A DNA stretch of 39,533 nt from Treponema sp. (GCA_017446265.1 JAFSRD010000001.1:1-39533); one strand, 5' to 3'. Positions 31,224 through 39,425 are shown, counted from the first letter of the stretch. Numbers and translations: made by a program. The notes: a model not told the origin generated them from the letters alone.

Positions 31224-33275
31224 TCACAACAGTGCAACAGGGTCTACATCGCATTCAATGTATACGTTTTGCGGATGGCTGTACTTGAACAACAATGTGT
31301 GCGCGAGTTTTTGCAGGGGCGCAATATTTTTTCCGCGCAGTAAAATTTGATAGCGATAATTTTGCGCTATTTTTACAATCGGACATTCTGCGCTGCCAAG
31401 TATTTCCACATAGCTTTTTAATTTTTTTGCTGCATCTACAAGAAGCTTTGCTGCTTCTGCTGCACTGCTTTCTGCTGCTTTCTGACTTACGCTTCTAAAG
31501 ACAAGGCGCACTATGCGCGAAAACGGTGGAAAGCCAAGCAGCTCTCTTTGCAAAAGTTCGCTTTTGTAAAATCCCTGAATGTCACCATGGCAAGCGGCTG
31601 CAATCGGCGCGCGCGAAGGGCTATACGTTTGCACAAGCACTTTTCCGTCAGGAAAAAATCTGCCTGCTCTTCCTGCAACTTGCGTAATGAGCGAAAACGT
31701 ACGCTCTGCTGCGCGGAAGTCGGGCATATGAAGGGCAGTGTCGGCAAGCACAACACCCACGAGTTGCAAATGCGGAAAGTTCAATCCTTTTGCAACCATC
31801 TGGGTGCCGAGCATAATGTCATACTCTCCGCGTCTGAACGCGTCAAGCTTTTCTTCAAGTTCTCCTTTTTTTGAAAGCGCGTCTGTGTCAATCCGAATGA
31901 TTTTCGCGTTCGGGAATTTTGCTTTTGTTTCCACTTCAATGTATTCTGTGCCAAATCCAGAATAGCCTATGTCAAGCGAGCTGCACTGCGGACACGACTC
32001 GGGCATTTCGCACGACCAGCCGCAGTAGTGGCAGCGAAGCCTATGCTCGCTCTTGTGATATGTCATGGGCACCGAGCAATTTTTGCACATCATCTCGTAG
32101 CCGCAACTCGTGCAGCGGAAAAAATGCGTAAAGCCGCGCCTGTTCAAAAATAAAATCACTTGCTTTTTTGCTGCAAGCGTAGCGCGCATTTCTTTTGCAA
32201 GCTCATCGGAAATACAGCTGTCTCCTGTGCGCTTTGATAAATCTATGCATGTGATTGCAGGAGGCGCTCCTCCTGCAAGGCGTTTTGAGAGCGTGTGCCT
32301 GATGAGCTTTCCCGTATTCATCAAATGCCACGACTCAACAGATGGCGTTGCGCTTCCCATGACAAGCGGTATTGCACGTGTTTGCGCACGATGCATTGCA
32401 ACTTGCCGCGCGTGGTAGCGTGGAGCTGTGCCACTTTTGTATGAGCCGTCATGCTCTTCGTCTATGATAATCAGCCCTAAGTCAGGAACGGGAGCGAACA
32501 CCGCGCTGCGCGCTCCTATGACAATGCGCGCTTCTTTTTGTAAAATGCGCCTCCACTCTGAAAGCTTTTGGCTCGGCGTTAACGCTGAATGAATGGCAGC
32601 AACTGTATTTCCAAAACGCGCTTGAACTGCTTTCAACACTTGCGATGTGAGCGCAATTTCTGGCACAAGGTAGATGACGCCTTTTCCATCGTTGATGATT
32701 TTTTCTGCTGCTTGCAAAAACACTTCTGTTTTGCCGCTTCCCGTAGGTCCGTAAAGATAATGAAAAGTTGCGCGTTCTGTATGTGCCGTCGGTGTTGCGT
32801 GTACATTTGAGGTGATTGCATTGTTGCCTGTGCGTGCGGCAAAAATTCCTTCTACAGCATTTTTTTGTTCGCTGGAAAGTTCCCGCGATTTTTTAAACGG
32901 CAGTTCATCGTCAAATGAAAAGCCGCCCGCGCTCGTCTCGCGCTTTCCCGACGGCATCATCACGGCAATTGTTTCCCCGAGCGTGCATACGTAGTAGTCT
33001 GCCATCCACGCAGCAAGCGAAAGCAGTTCGCTTGTTAAAAGCGGTTTGTCGTCTATGATGCGGCGTACGCTTCGAATTTTCTCTCTTGGAACTGACGCTG
33101 GCGGCGTACTGTTGATTGCGGTGATAAAACCTATGAGCTTTCGCGAGCCAAACGGTACTTCCACGCGCGTGCCGACTGCAATGCTGTTTGCGCTTTCATC
33201 ATATAAACTTTCATCATATGCGTAGGTGAATGTTTGGGCAATCGGTACATTGAGCGCAACTTCAAGATACTGCAT
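31224..33275 (-). CDS. priA: Primosomal replication-restart helicase PriA
   Basis: A 683-residue 3'-5' DNA helicase that restarts stalled forks. The N-terminal 3'-DNA-binding domain reads LEVALNVPIAQTFTYAYD and GTRVEVPFGSRKLIGFI. Helicase motifs: Walker A GPTGSGKTEVF (about residue 177), DEEH at about 271, and GSATPSVES. The zinc-binding cysteines are present in about 385-435 (CTSCGYEMMCKNC, then CHYCGW and CPQCSS). ATG 33275 has AAGGAAG upstream and is 11 bases after the stop of the glycosylase gene, so the two are co-transcribed. The upstream in-frame extension to 33365 overlaps the glycosylase and is not used. Confidence 0.96.
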   Translation of the reverse strand: MQYLEVALNVPIAQTFTYAYDESLYDESANSIAVGTRVEVPFGSRKLIGFITAINSTPPASVPREKIRSVRRIIDDKPLLTSELLSLAAWMADYYVCTLGETIAVMMPSGKRETSAGGFSFDDELPFKKSRELSSEQKNAVEGIFAARTGNNAITSNVHATPTAHTERATFHYLYGPTGSGKTEVFLQAAEKIINDGKGVIYLVPEIALTSQVLKAVQARFGNTVAAIHSALTPSQKLSEWRRILQKEARIVIGARSAVFAPVPDLGLIIIDEEHDGSYKSGTAPRYHARQVAMHRAQTRAIPLVMGSATPSVESWHLMNTGKLIRHTLSKRLAGGAPPAITCIDLSKRTGDSCISDELAKEMRATLAAKKQVILFLNRRGFTHFFRCTSCGYEMMCKNCSVPMTYHKSEHRLRCHYCGWSCEMPESCPQCSSLDIGYSGFGTEYIEVETKAKFPNAKIIRIDTDALSKKGELEEKLDAFRRGEYDIMLGTQMVAKGLNFPHLQLVGVVLADTALHMPDFRAAERTFSLITQVAGRAGRFFPDGKVLVQTYSPSRAPIAAACHGDIQGFYKSELLQRELLGFPPFSRIVRLVFRSVSQKAAESSAAEAAKLLVDAAKKLKSYVEILGSAECPIVKIAQNYRYQILLRGKNIAPLQKLAHTLLFKYSHPQNVYIECDVDPVALL

Positions 33276-33286
33276 CCTCACTTCCT

Positions 33287-34042
33287 TCAACTGTGTGCTG
33301 GATGCGCTGCGTAGTCGGGGGCAAGTTCTGTAAGTTTTGTGCGGAACAGTTTCAAGTCTTCCCATGCGGGGCGTTTGAGCGATTCATTTCGCAGCAGCGC
33401 ACTCGGATGATATGTGACGAGCAATGGAATAGTGTTGTAAGTAAAAAAACGTGAGCGCAATTCTCCGAGTGGCGAAGTTGTTTTTAATAAATTTTGCGCT
33501 GCCGTCCGTCCTGTTGCCAAAATCATCTTGGGCTTTAAAACGTGAATTTGCGCTTCAAGAAATGACATGCATGCGCCTGCTTCTTCGGGGAGCGGCGTGC
33601 GGTTGTTCGGCGGCCTGCATTTTACTATATTTGCAATGTAGCAATTTACATTTCTGTCGAGTGAAATGGCGGCAAGCATTTTATCGAGTAGCTTTCCTGC
33701 AGGTCCAACGAACGGCAAACCCTGCGCGTCTTCTTCTGCGCCCGGTCCTTCGCCGACAACGAGCACTATTGGATTTGGCACGCCCATTCCCGGTACAACA
33801 TTCGTGCGTCGTTTTGAAAGCTCGCATCTTGTGCACGCTGCAACTTTTTGCGCAATCGATTCAAGCGTTACAGGAGCTGCTTGCACAAAAGGCGTTGTCG
33901 TTGCATTTTGTTGCGCGAAGTTGAGCGTGTCGTCGGCGAACAGCGGCGGCACTTCTGGAAAGTCAGGCGACGAGTACCCATACAAGCAATCAGATGATGT
34001 TTTGAGCAATGTCCACAGCGCTGTTTTTTCGTTTGCACGCAT
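33287..34042 (-). CDS. Type-4 (4Fe-4S) uracil-DNA glycosylase
   Basis: Removes uracil from DNA in base-excision repair. The glycosylase pattern is clear: GEGPGAEEDAQGLPFVGPAGKLLD (in two parts), NIVKCRPPNNR, and VTYHPSALLRNE. Cysteines for the 4Fe-4S cluster are C70 and C73 (ACTRCELSKR), then one in NIVKCRPP and one in GACMSFLE. The first 60 residues are a linker. ATG 34042 is chosen because TATGCT ends six bases upstream and a short extension to 34186 is not conserved-looking. It opens the udg-priA unit. Confidence 0.88.
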   Translation of the reverse strand: MRANEKTALWTLLKTSSDCLYGYSSPDFPEVPPLFADDTLNFAQQNATTTPFVQAAPVTLESIAQKVAACTRCELSKRRTNVVPGMGVPNPIVLVVGEGPGAEEDAQGLPFVGPAGKLLDKMLAAISLDRNVNCYIANIVKCRPPNNRTPLPEEAGACMSFLEAQIHVLKPKMILATGRTAAQNLLKTTSPLGELRSRFFTYNTIPLLVTYHPSALLRNESLKRPAWEDLKLFRTKLTELAPDYAAHPAHS

Positions 34043-34078
34043 AAGTACAGCATAACATATTGCTTGCCGTTCGTGCAA
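34043..34078 (-). promoter_or_regulatory. Uracil-DNA glycosylase promoter, predicted leaderless
   Basis: On the minus strand, TTGCAC (34073-34078), 18-base spacer, TATGCT (34049-34054), six bases, ATG 34042. The divergent promoter of the outer-membrane gene lies in the same segment (34064-34092). Confidence 0.4.
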
Positions 34079-34092
34079 TAATACGATATAGT
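34064..34092 (+). promoter_or_regulatory. Promoter of the Wzi-like outer-membrane gene
   Basis: TTGCCG (34064-34069), 17-base spacer, TATAGT (34087-34092), 11 bases before ATG 34104. Predicted leader is only about five bases, with AAAGGG (34094-34099) partly upstream of it. The promoter overlaps the divergent one. Confidence 0.5.
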
Positions 34093-34103
34093 AAAAGGGT
34101 TGT

Positions 34104-35792
34104 ATGAAAAAGATGTTATCTGTATTTATCGTTTTTATAGTTGCGCTCATTTTTTGCAATGCACAAGTAAGCGTTGCCCCAAACAATGATTTTTATGAAT
34201 ATGCAATGCATTGGCATATTGAAGGACTCGTAGACGAATTGCCACAGCTCAGGCCGTACCCGCTTTCTGTTGTAAAAAAGATTCTTCAACGTGTAATTGA
34301 AAGCGGAAACGATGATGAAATTGCAACAGCAAAATTGCAGTACGAAAAGATTTTTAATAAGCCGTGGAATATATCTGTCAATGTCGAAGAAAAAAATCTG
34401 TTCACTATATATGACAAATCGAGCAATAAAACAGACAGGCACAACAATACATTTCAAATCACTGCATCGCTTCAAGGGTACGGCGATTTTCTTTTAAGCG
34501 ATTCGTTTGGCATTGGGTATCGTGCTGGCGCATCGTTTTCCTTTCTTGAAACAGCTGATTACGTGTATGGCAATGTGTGGAACGCGCCGCGCTACGATAC
34601 ATTTATTAAAAGCATTGATGCAAAAGCTGCAAAAATAGATTTTAACGCAGACTGCATTGTTTCATACTCTTGGAAAAAAATAATGATAACTGCGGGGTAC
34701 AACAGAACAGGTTTCAGCTTTTTCAACGACGGAGGCTTGGCATTCAGCACCTATGCTCGTAATGCGCCGCAATTCACGTTTATGTTTGACGGAAAGTATT
34801 TTGATTTTGTGCAGTATTTTGCCGCGCTTGAAGCGTCTGATATGCTTGGAAACGGAAGCAGATACGGAAAGTTTATGTCGCTCCGTGCGTTGCGCATCAG
34901 GCCTGCAAGGCGATTCTATATTTCACTGTACGATTCGGTAATTTATGGAAAACGATTTGATGTGTCGTATTTCATTCCAGTTCCGTCACTCCTTATTTCA
35001 GAAGCGAATGGATTTGGCGACAATGTGCTTTCAGGAATTGCGTTTGAATGGAATATTGGAGGAGCAATTTCATGGATAATGGATATAGCGATCGACCATC
35101 TCGACATACAGCAGCTTGCGCGTTTTCACCTTAATTCAGATAATCGCGTTGCCTTTAAAACAGGCTTTGTGTTCTCTCCTCCTAAATCGCTGTGCAAAGT
35201 AATTACGCTTGACTACACGCTCATACGGCCTTACATGTATTCATATCTGAATGTGAATGACAGCACATATAATTTTTACTCGTACACGAACGGTGGACGG
35301 AGCATCGGCAGCGTAATGCCACCGAATTCAGATTGCGTCTTGCTCCAGATAAAGCTTGAGCCTATGAAAAATTTAAAAGTGGCAACATCCGTTTCTATTG
35401 CTCGCCATGTGAATGTGTATGAAACATTGTCGGATGAAGATGCGGAAAAAGTTTTTGCGGCAAGCAAGACTGGCAGACAGAATTCTTCTTCAGACGGCAG
35501 CGTCAATACACAGTATATGAGTTCTGCTATGCTGTTGTCAGGTGGTCATACAATGGTTATATGCCGTGGCGGAATGGGATGCAGCTATGAATTTCCGCGC
35601 ATAAAGGCAGGAACGTTTTCGCTTGATATGAATTTTGCATATATGTACGTAATCAATGCGGGCGTTGATGAACCCATTTACCACAGAACAGGCACATTTG
35701 CAAACGCAAAAGACGCAAAAGCAAACTGGGAGCGCAACTTGCACGACGAGTATAATATCTATCTTTCAGTTGGATTTACCTATGCCTATTGA
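34104..35792 (+). CDS. Wzi-like outer-membrane beta-barrel protein
   Basis: A 562-residue exported protein with a signal peptide (MKKMLSVFIVFIVALIFCNA). The first mature segment, YEYAMHWHIEGLVDELPQLR then YPLSVVKKIL, is typical of capsule-assembly Wzi-type and related spirochaetal outer-membrane proteins. The rest is a series of amphipathic strands with aromatic ends (FSFASLE-like GYRAGASFSFLETADYVYG, FDFVQYFAALEASDMLG, FYISLYDSVIYG), ending LSVGFTYAY with terminal aromatic. The role in surface polysaccharide or lipid handling is inference. The glycosyltransferase gene overlaps its 3' end by 11 bases, which supports a joint envelope function. Confidence 0.7.
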   Translation: MKKMLSVFIVFIVALIFCNAQVSVAPNNDFYEYAMHWHIEGLVDELPQLRPYPLSVVKKILQRVIESGNDDEIATAKLQYEKIFNKPWNISVNVEEKNLFTIYDKSSNKTDRHNNTFQITASLQGYGDFLLSDSFGIGYRAGASFSFLETADYVYGNVWNAPRYDTFIKSIDAKAAKIDFNADCIVSYSWKKIMITAGYNRTGFSFFNDGGLAFSTYARNAPQFTFMFDGKYFDFVQYFAALEASDMLGNGSRYGKFMSLRALRIRPARRFYISLYDSVIYGKRFDVSYFIPVPSLLISEANGFGDNVLSGIAFEWNIGGAISWIMDIAIDHLDIQQLARFHLNSDNRVAFKTGFVFSPPKSLCKVITLDYTLIRPYMYSYLNVNDSTYNFYSYTNGGRSIGSVMPPNSDCVLLQIKLEPMKNLKVATSVSIARHVNVYETLSDEDAEKVFAASKTGRQNSSSDGSVNTQYMSSAMLLSGGHTMVICRGGMGCSYEFPRIKAGTFSLDMNFAYMYVINAGVDEPIYHRTGTFANAKDAKANWERNLHDEYNIYLSVGFTYAY

Positions 35793-36939
35793 ACAAAAAA
35801 AGCGCAAATTTATTTTTCTTTATCTTGATACAGGAGCGGGACATATGTCTGCGGCGCGTGTGCTTGCAAAAGCGTTGAAAGAGCAGCATCCCGACGCTGA
35901 AATAGAGATGCTCAACGGCTTTGATAAATACAACATATTCGGCCATGTGATGTTTGAAAAAGGCTACAACTACGCGTGCAATTATGTGCACGGCGCGTTT
36001 CCGCTCATCTACGACATAGCGCAGCACAGATGGGGGCAAACGATGTTCGTGCTGCTGTTGCGCCATCACACGACAAACTACTTGCGCAAAGTGATTCTTG
36101 AAAAACAGCCCACAGACATTGTGTCATTTCATTTTGCGCTCACACCGTTTGTCAAATCTGCGCTTCGCGGCATCTCGTGGAAAATCAATTTCACTGTCAT
36201 GGTCACAGACCCGTTTACATTGCCAAACGCCTGGTTTTATGAAAACGATCAGAATTATTTTGTGTATTCTGAGCAGGCGAAAAAACAGGCAGTTGAACAG
36301 TGCGGCGTGCCGACAAAAAATGTGACAGTCGTGCCGTTTTTGCTTAACGAAAAATATCGTGAAGGCGCTCTTTCAAAAGAAAAAATCCGCGAGCTGCGTG
36401 TAAAGCATGGCTTTGCTCCTGACAAAAAAATAGTGCTGCTTGTTGGCGGCGGGGAAGGGCTTCCTGGCGCTGTCGAAATTGTCAGTGAGTGCGTGTTGCA
36501 TGGCGCACCGTTTGCTGTTGCTGTCGTGTGCGGTCGCGATAAAGCATTTAAAAAAACGCTCGATATTTTTGCACGCACGTATCCCAAACTTGACTTGCAC
36601 GTGTTCGGCTTTGTTGATTATCTTGACGAGCTTGTAAAAATCTGCGACTGCGCGGTTATAAAAGCGGGACCTGCAACGCTCATGGAAGTGATTTCATGCC
36701 GCAAGCCCGTCATCATCATAAAATATATTCACAATCAGGAGCTTGGCAACATGCGCTTTGCAGTTGACCACCGTGTTGGCTGGTACATCAGAAAACCTGG
36801 CAATGTGTATAAAAAAATTAACGAGCTGCTTGGCGACGAAAACTTTGATGAAGAAATGAAAAAGAATTTTGATAGCGTCCACTTGGACACAGACGCGGGA
36901 AAAGTTGCAACATTGCTGCTTGAGAAACGTGCGATGTAG
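35782..36939 (+). CDS. MGDG-synthase/GT28-like glycosyltransferase
   Basis: A 385-residue protein of the monogalactosyldiacylglycerol synthase (GT28) type. FLYLDTGAGHMSAARVLAKAL matches the family's N-terminal 'G.GH..AA..L' loop. The middle 'FTVMVTDPFTLPNAWFY' and 'NYFVYSEQAKKQAVE' resemble the conserved T/SDFG..H.W region. The C-terminal half has VLLVGGGEGLPGAVEIV, VAVVCGRDKAF, VFGFVDYLDELVKICD and IKAGPATLMEVISCRKPVI for sugar-nucleotide binding. A glycolipid product is expected, though the acceptor is unknown. ATG 35782 overlaps the upstream stop in another frame, so translation is coupled. Confidence 0.82.
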   Translation: MPIEQKKRKFIFLYLDTGAGHMSAARVLAKALKEQHPDAEIEMLNGFDKYNIFGHVMFEKGYNYACNYVHGAFPLIYDIAQHRWGQTMFVLLLRHHTTNYLRKVILEKQPTDIVSFHFALTPFVKSALRGISWKINFTVMVTDPFTLPNAWFYENDQNYFVYSEQAKKQAVEQCGVPTKNVTVVPFLLNEKYREGALSKEKIRELRVKHGFAPDKKIVLLVGGGEGLPGAVEIVSECVLHGAPFAVAVVCGRDKAFKKTLDIFARTYPKLDLHVFGFVDYLDELVKICDCAVIKAGPATLMEVISCRKPVIIIKYIHNQELGNMRFAVDHRVGWYIRKPGNVYKKINELLGDENFDEEMKKNFDSVHLDTDAGKVATLLLEKRAM

Positions 36940-37021
36940 TTTTTTTACTCTATTGCGTCGTAATGCCTGCAAGGGAGATAATTTTAAAATTATAAAAGTT
37001 TGTAGTTCCCATAGAAGACAG

Positions 37022-37082
37022 CAAATCAATGTGACGATTTAAAGTGAGATTGTTAGGTTTGAACAAATCCGTGTGACGATTT
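37022..37082 (+). repeat. Two direct repeats of 19 bp at a 42-bp period
   Basis: CAAATC-AA-TGTGACGATTT (37022-37040) and CAAATC-CG-TGTGACGATTT (37064-37082) differ at two positions. They lie in the gap between the glycosyltransferase and thiI genes. With two copies only and no array or Cas gene, they may be regulatory half-sites. Short open frames in this gap (for example to TAA at about 37183) have no ribosome site. Confidence 0.5.
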
Positions 37083-37168
37083 TTGGCGAATGTCATTTGG
37101 TATTGAACCTGCTGCACGAATAAAACATAGTGTTCGCTTTCTTGGCTGGCAAATCACTGACAAGCAAA

Positions 37169-38326
37169 TTACACAGCTGTAAATCGCTTTACCTCGCGAC
37201 TTTCAAATGCTTTTTGAATGAGTTCATCTATTTCAAGCTCGCTGTAGATTTTTTCTGCTTCTTCTATTGTTCCGTGCAGCACAGGATGTTTTGGCGAAAA
37301 AAGCACGCAGCAGTCTTCGTATGGGAGAATAGATGTTTCATATGTGCCGATTGTTCGCGCTGTTTCGACGATTTCTTCTTTGTCCAATCCTATAAGCGCT
37401 CGGAAAAGCGGAAACGAGGCGAAGTGTTCGGTGACGTTTAAGTTGCCAATCGTTTGGCTTGCAACTTGTCCGAGGCTTTCACCTGTGATGATGCAGTCTG
37501 CATGAACGCGCTCTGCAATCATGTTTGCTGTTTTCATCATGCACACGCGGAGCATGAGCGTTGTCCAGGCAACAGGTGATTTTTCTTTTATGCGCATCTG
37601 CACATCGGTAAACGGTACAATGTTTAAATGCACTGCAAGTCCATAGTGCGCAAGCGTTGCCGCAAGCGTTTCAACTTTTTTTTGCGCTTCTTCAGATGTA
37701 TATGGATACGAATGAAAATACACGCAGTCAACTTTCATGCCGCGGCATATCATGCGGTACCCTGCAACAGGAGAATCTATGCCGCCTGAAAGCAGCAAAA
37801 GCCCTTTGCCGCTTGAGCCGACTGGAAGCCCGCGTACGCCTTTTTTTGCATCTGAATAAACAAAGCACTGTTCGCGTATTTCCACAGTAATTTTTACGTC
37901 GGGCTTATGCACATCTACAGAGAGCACGCCGCTTTTTACTGTTTTATCTGCCGTTTTGCAGCAAATATCATACGAGGTGAGCGGAAAACTTTTATCTTGC
38001 CGTCTCGCTTCTATTTTGAATGTTGCAGCCCCTTTTTCTTTTGCGTGCAGTGCGGCATTGTATACAGCATCGCTTATTGCCTCGATAGTTTTTTCACAAA
38101 CTTCTGCTTTTGCCCAGCCTGTGATGCCTACAAGGTGCGCGAGCGCATGTTCCACTGCGTGCGCATCGTATTCTTCGCATTCAATATACAGTCTGCCTGC
38201 GCGAAGCGACACGCGCGCATTGCTTGAAGCAAGATAGCTTTTTACGTTTGCGACAAGCCTATTTTCAAATTCGCGTATGTTTGAACCTTTGAGTGTGAGT
38301 TCTCCGACTTTTGCAAGATATGTCAT
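37169..38326 (-). CDS. thiI: tRNA 4-thiouridine synthetase ThiI
   Basis: Adds sulfur to U8 of tRNA to give 4-thiouridine, and may donate sulfur to thiamine synthesis. The N-terminal ferredoxin-like and THUMP regions (about residues 1-165: LAKVGELTLKGSNIREFENR, 'VNIREQCFVYSDAKKGVRGLPV'-like) are followed by the PP-loop LLLSGGIDSPVAGYRM (about 178). The end has ILPYEDCCVLFSPKHP with a cysteine pair. It lacks a C-terminal rhodanese domain, as in Gram-positive short forms, so a persulfide-relay cysteine must come from here or a separate IscS. ATG 38326 is seven bases after TATACT; the upstream extension is unlikely. Confidence 0.95.
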   Translation of the reverse strand: MTYLAKVGELTLKGSNIREFENRLVANVKSYLASSNARVSLRAGRLYIECEEYDAHAVEHALAHLVGITGWAKAEVCEKTIEAISDAVYNAALHAKEKGAATFKIEARRQDKSFPLTSYDICCKTADKTVKSGVLSVDVHKPDVKITVEIREQCFVYSDAKKGVRGLPVGSSGKGLLLLSGGIDSPVAGYRMICRGMKVDCVYFHSYPYTSEEAQKKVETLAATLAHYGLAVHLNIVPFTDVQMRIKEKSPVAWTTLMLRVCMMKTANMIAERVHADCIITGESLGQVASQTIGNLNVTEHFASFPLFRALIGLDKEEIVETARTIGTYETSILPYEDCCVLFSPKHPVLHGTIEEAEKIYSELEIDELIQKAFESREVKRFTAV

Positions 38327-38362
38327 AGTAAGAAGTATAGGAAAAAGTATGGCGACGCACAA
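38327..38362 (-). promoter_or_regulatory. thiI promoter, predicted leaderless
   Basis: On the minus strand, TTGTGC (38357-38362), 17-base spacer, TATACT (38334-38339), seven bases, ATG 38326. No Shine-Dalgarno sequence. Confidence 0.5.
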
Positions 38363-38420
38363 GCGGTAGCGCAGTTTTTCCTCGTCCACCTTTTGTTTGT
38401 TTGAGACCTGTTGCACTTGA

Positions 38421-38449
38421 TTGCCAAAGCAATTTATTTTTGTTAAAAT
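38421..38449 (+). promoter_or_regulatory. Promoter of the YhhQ-type transporter gene
   Basis: TTGCCA (38421-38426), 17-base spacer, TAAAAT (38444-38449). It gives a leader of about 78 bases with a structured segment and a GAGG site before ATG 38535. Confidence 0.55.
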
Positions 38450-38460
38450 GCTTCAATTTA

Positions 38461-38496
38461 TTGCGAGGCATATAACGTGCACGTTGCTGTATGCAA
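38461..38496 (+). promoter_or_regulatory. Structured leader of the YhhQ-type gene
   Basis: GCATA (38468-38472) and TATGC (38490-38494) flank a perfect 12-bp palindrome, AACGTGCACGTT (about 38474-38485); outer TTGC/GCAA arms add a further pairing. It could be an operator or a short RNA sensor. It lacks the A-rich tail and pseudoknot sequence of a preQ1-I riboswitch. Confidence 0.4.
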
Positions 38497-38534
38497 GAGA
38501 GATGAAATCGCTGTTTGTGTAATGAGGTTTTCCG

Positions 38535-39230
38535 ATGATAAATGAATTGCTGCTTGTCATTTCGTTGTGCTGCTCATTTTCGGCGTTGCTTGTTTTTTTT
38601 CAATTGTTTAGAAAAGAAGGCTGCATGGCATGGATATGTTTGTGCACTATCTTTGCAAATATTGAAGTGGCTGTACTGGTGAATGCGTTCGGCATGGAGC
38701 AGACGCTTGGCAATACGCTTTTTGCATCAAGCTTTCTTGCAACTGATTTTTTAAGCGAGTTTTACGGAAAAAAAGAAGCGGAAAAAGCAGTGCGGCTCGG
38801 CATTGCTGCTTCATTTGTTTTTATTGTTTTTTCATTGCTCGTTGTGCGCTATGTGCCGAGCGAAAATGATCTGGTGTTTGCAAGCATGCAAACGCTTTTT
38901 TCAAACACGCCGCGCATCCTCATAGCAAGCCTTGCAGGATATGCTGCCAGCGAGTTGCTCGACGTGCAGTTGTATCATGCGCTTTGGAAATTAACAATTA
39001 TGAAAAGCGGCTCGCGCGAAAAATATTTGTGGTTGCGCAACAACATAGCTACGCTTGCATCTCAAGCGGTGAATATTATTATTTTTAATTTTGCGGCTTT
39101 TTGGGGCGTATACGACATGAAAACGCTCATCTCAATCACGAGCGCGTGTTATGTCATCTACATCTTTACGAGTTTGCTCGACACGCCTTTTTTGTACATT
39201 GCGCGAAAGCTGCACCGAGTACGTGGGTAG
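38535..39230 (+). CDS. yhhQ: Queuosine precursor transporter (VUT/YhhQ family)
   Basis: A 231-residue membrane protein with about six to seven segments. It carries the VUT-family pattern: ATDFLSEFYGKKEAEKAV after the third segment, and RNNIATLASQAVNIIIFNFAAFWG with the conserved R-N and S/T-Q residues. The family imports preQ0/preQ1 or queuine for queuosine tRNA modification. ATG 38535 has GAGG at 38524-38527. Divergent from thiI, also a tRNA-modification gene. No queuosine synthesis gene is seen nearby. Confidence 0.9.
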   Translation: MINELLLVISLCCSFSALLVFFQLFRKEGCMAWICLCTIFANIEVAVLVNAFGMEQTLGNTLFASSFLATDFLSEFYGKKEAEKAVRLGIAASFVFIVFSLLVVRYVPSENDLVFASMQTLFSNTPRILIASLAGYAASELLDVQLYHALWKLTIMKSGSREKYLWLRNNIATLASQAVNIIIFNFAAFWGVYDMKTLISITSACYVIYIFTSLLDTPFLYIARKLHRVRG

Positions 39231-39279
39231 CGCATTGCATTTTTAGCAATACCTCAAAAAAGTGCAACTAAAGTTATTT

Positions 39280-39371
39280 TCAGTTCTCGAAATTCTTTAC
39301 TTTTACGCAGTGAACGATTTTGTAAAAATTAGAACTGATCAAAACCGATGAGACAGCGCCTCTGTTTTGAT
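39280..39371 (+). promoter_or_regulatory. Nested inverted repeats before the lipoprotein gene
   Basis: TCAGTTCT (39280-39287) pairs with AGAACTGA (39331-39338), enclosing TTTTAC/GTAAAA arms. The next hairpin, ATCAAAAC (39338-39345) with GTTTTGAT (39364-39371) and inner GAG/CTC, follows directly. No T run suits simple termination. This may be an RNA structure or a protein-binding region. Confidence 0.4.
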
Positions 39372-39396
39372 AACAAGGTTTTATGAAAAATAATTG

Positions 39397-39425
39397 TAGA
39401 CATTTTTGGAAATTTGTGTTATAAT
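39397..39425 (+). promoter_or_regulatory. Promoter of the terminal lipoprotein gene
   Basis: TAGACA (39397-39402), 17-base spacer, perfect TATAAT (39420-39425). The leader of about 25 bases has AGGAGG before ATG 39456. Confidence 0.7.

Noticed and set aside
37022-37082. CRISPR array
   Set aside because: Only two repeats of 19 bp with one 23-base spacer, and no cas gene.
38450-38534. preQ1-I riboswitch
   Set aside because: No C-rich loop plus A-rich tail pseudoknot pattern could be seen; only a palindrome with flanking arms.
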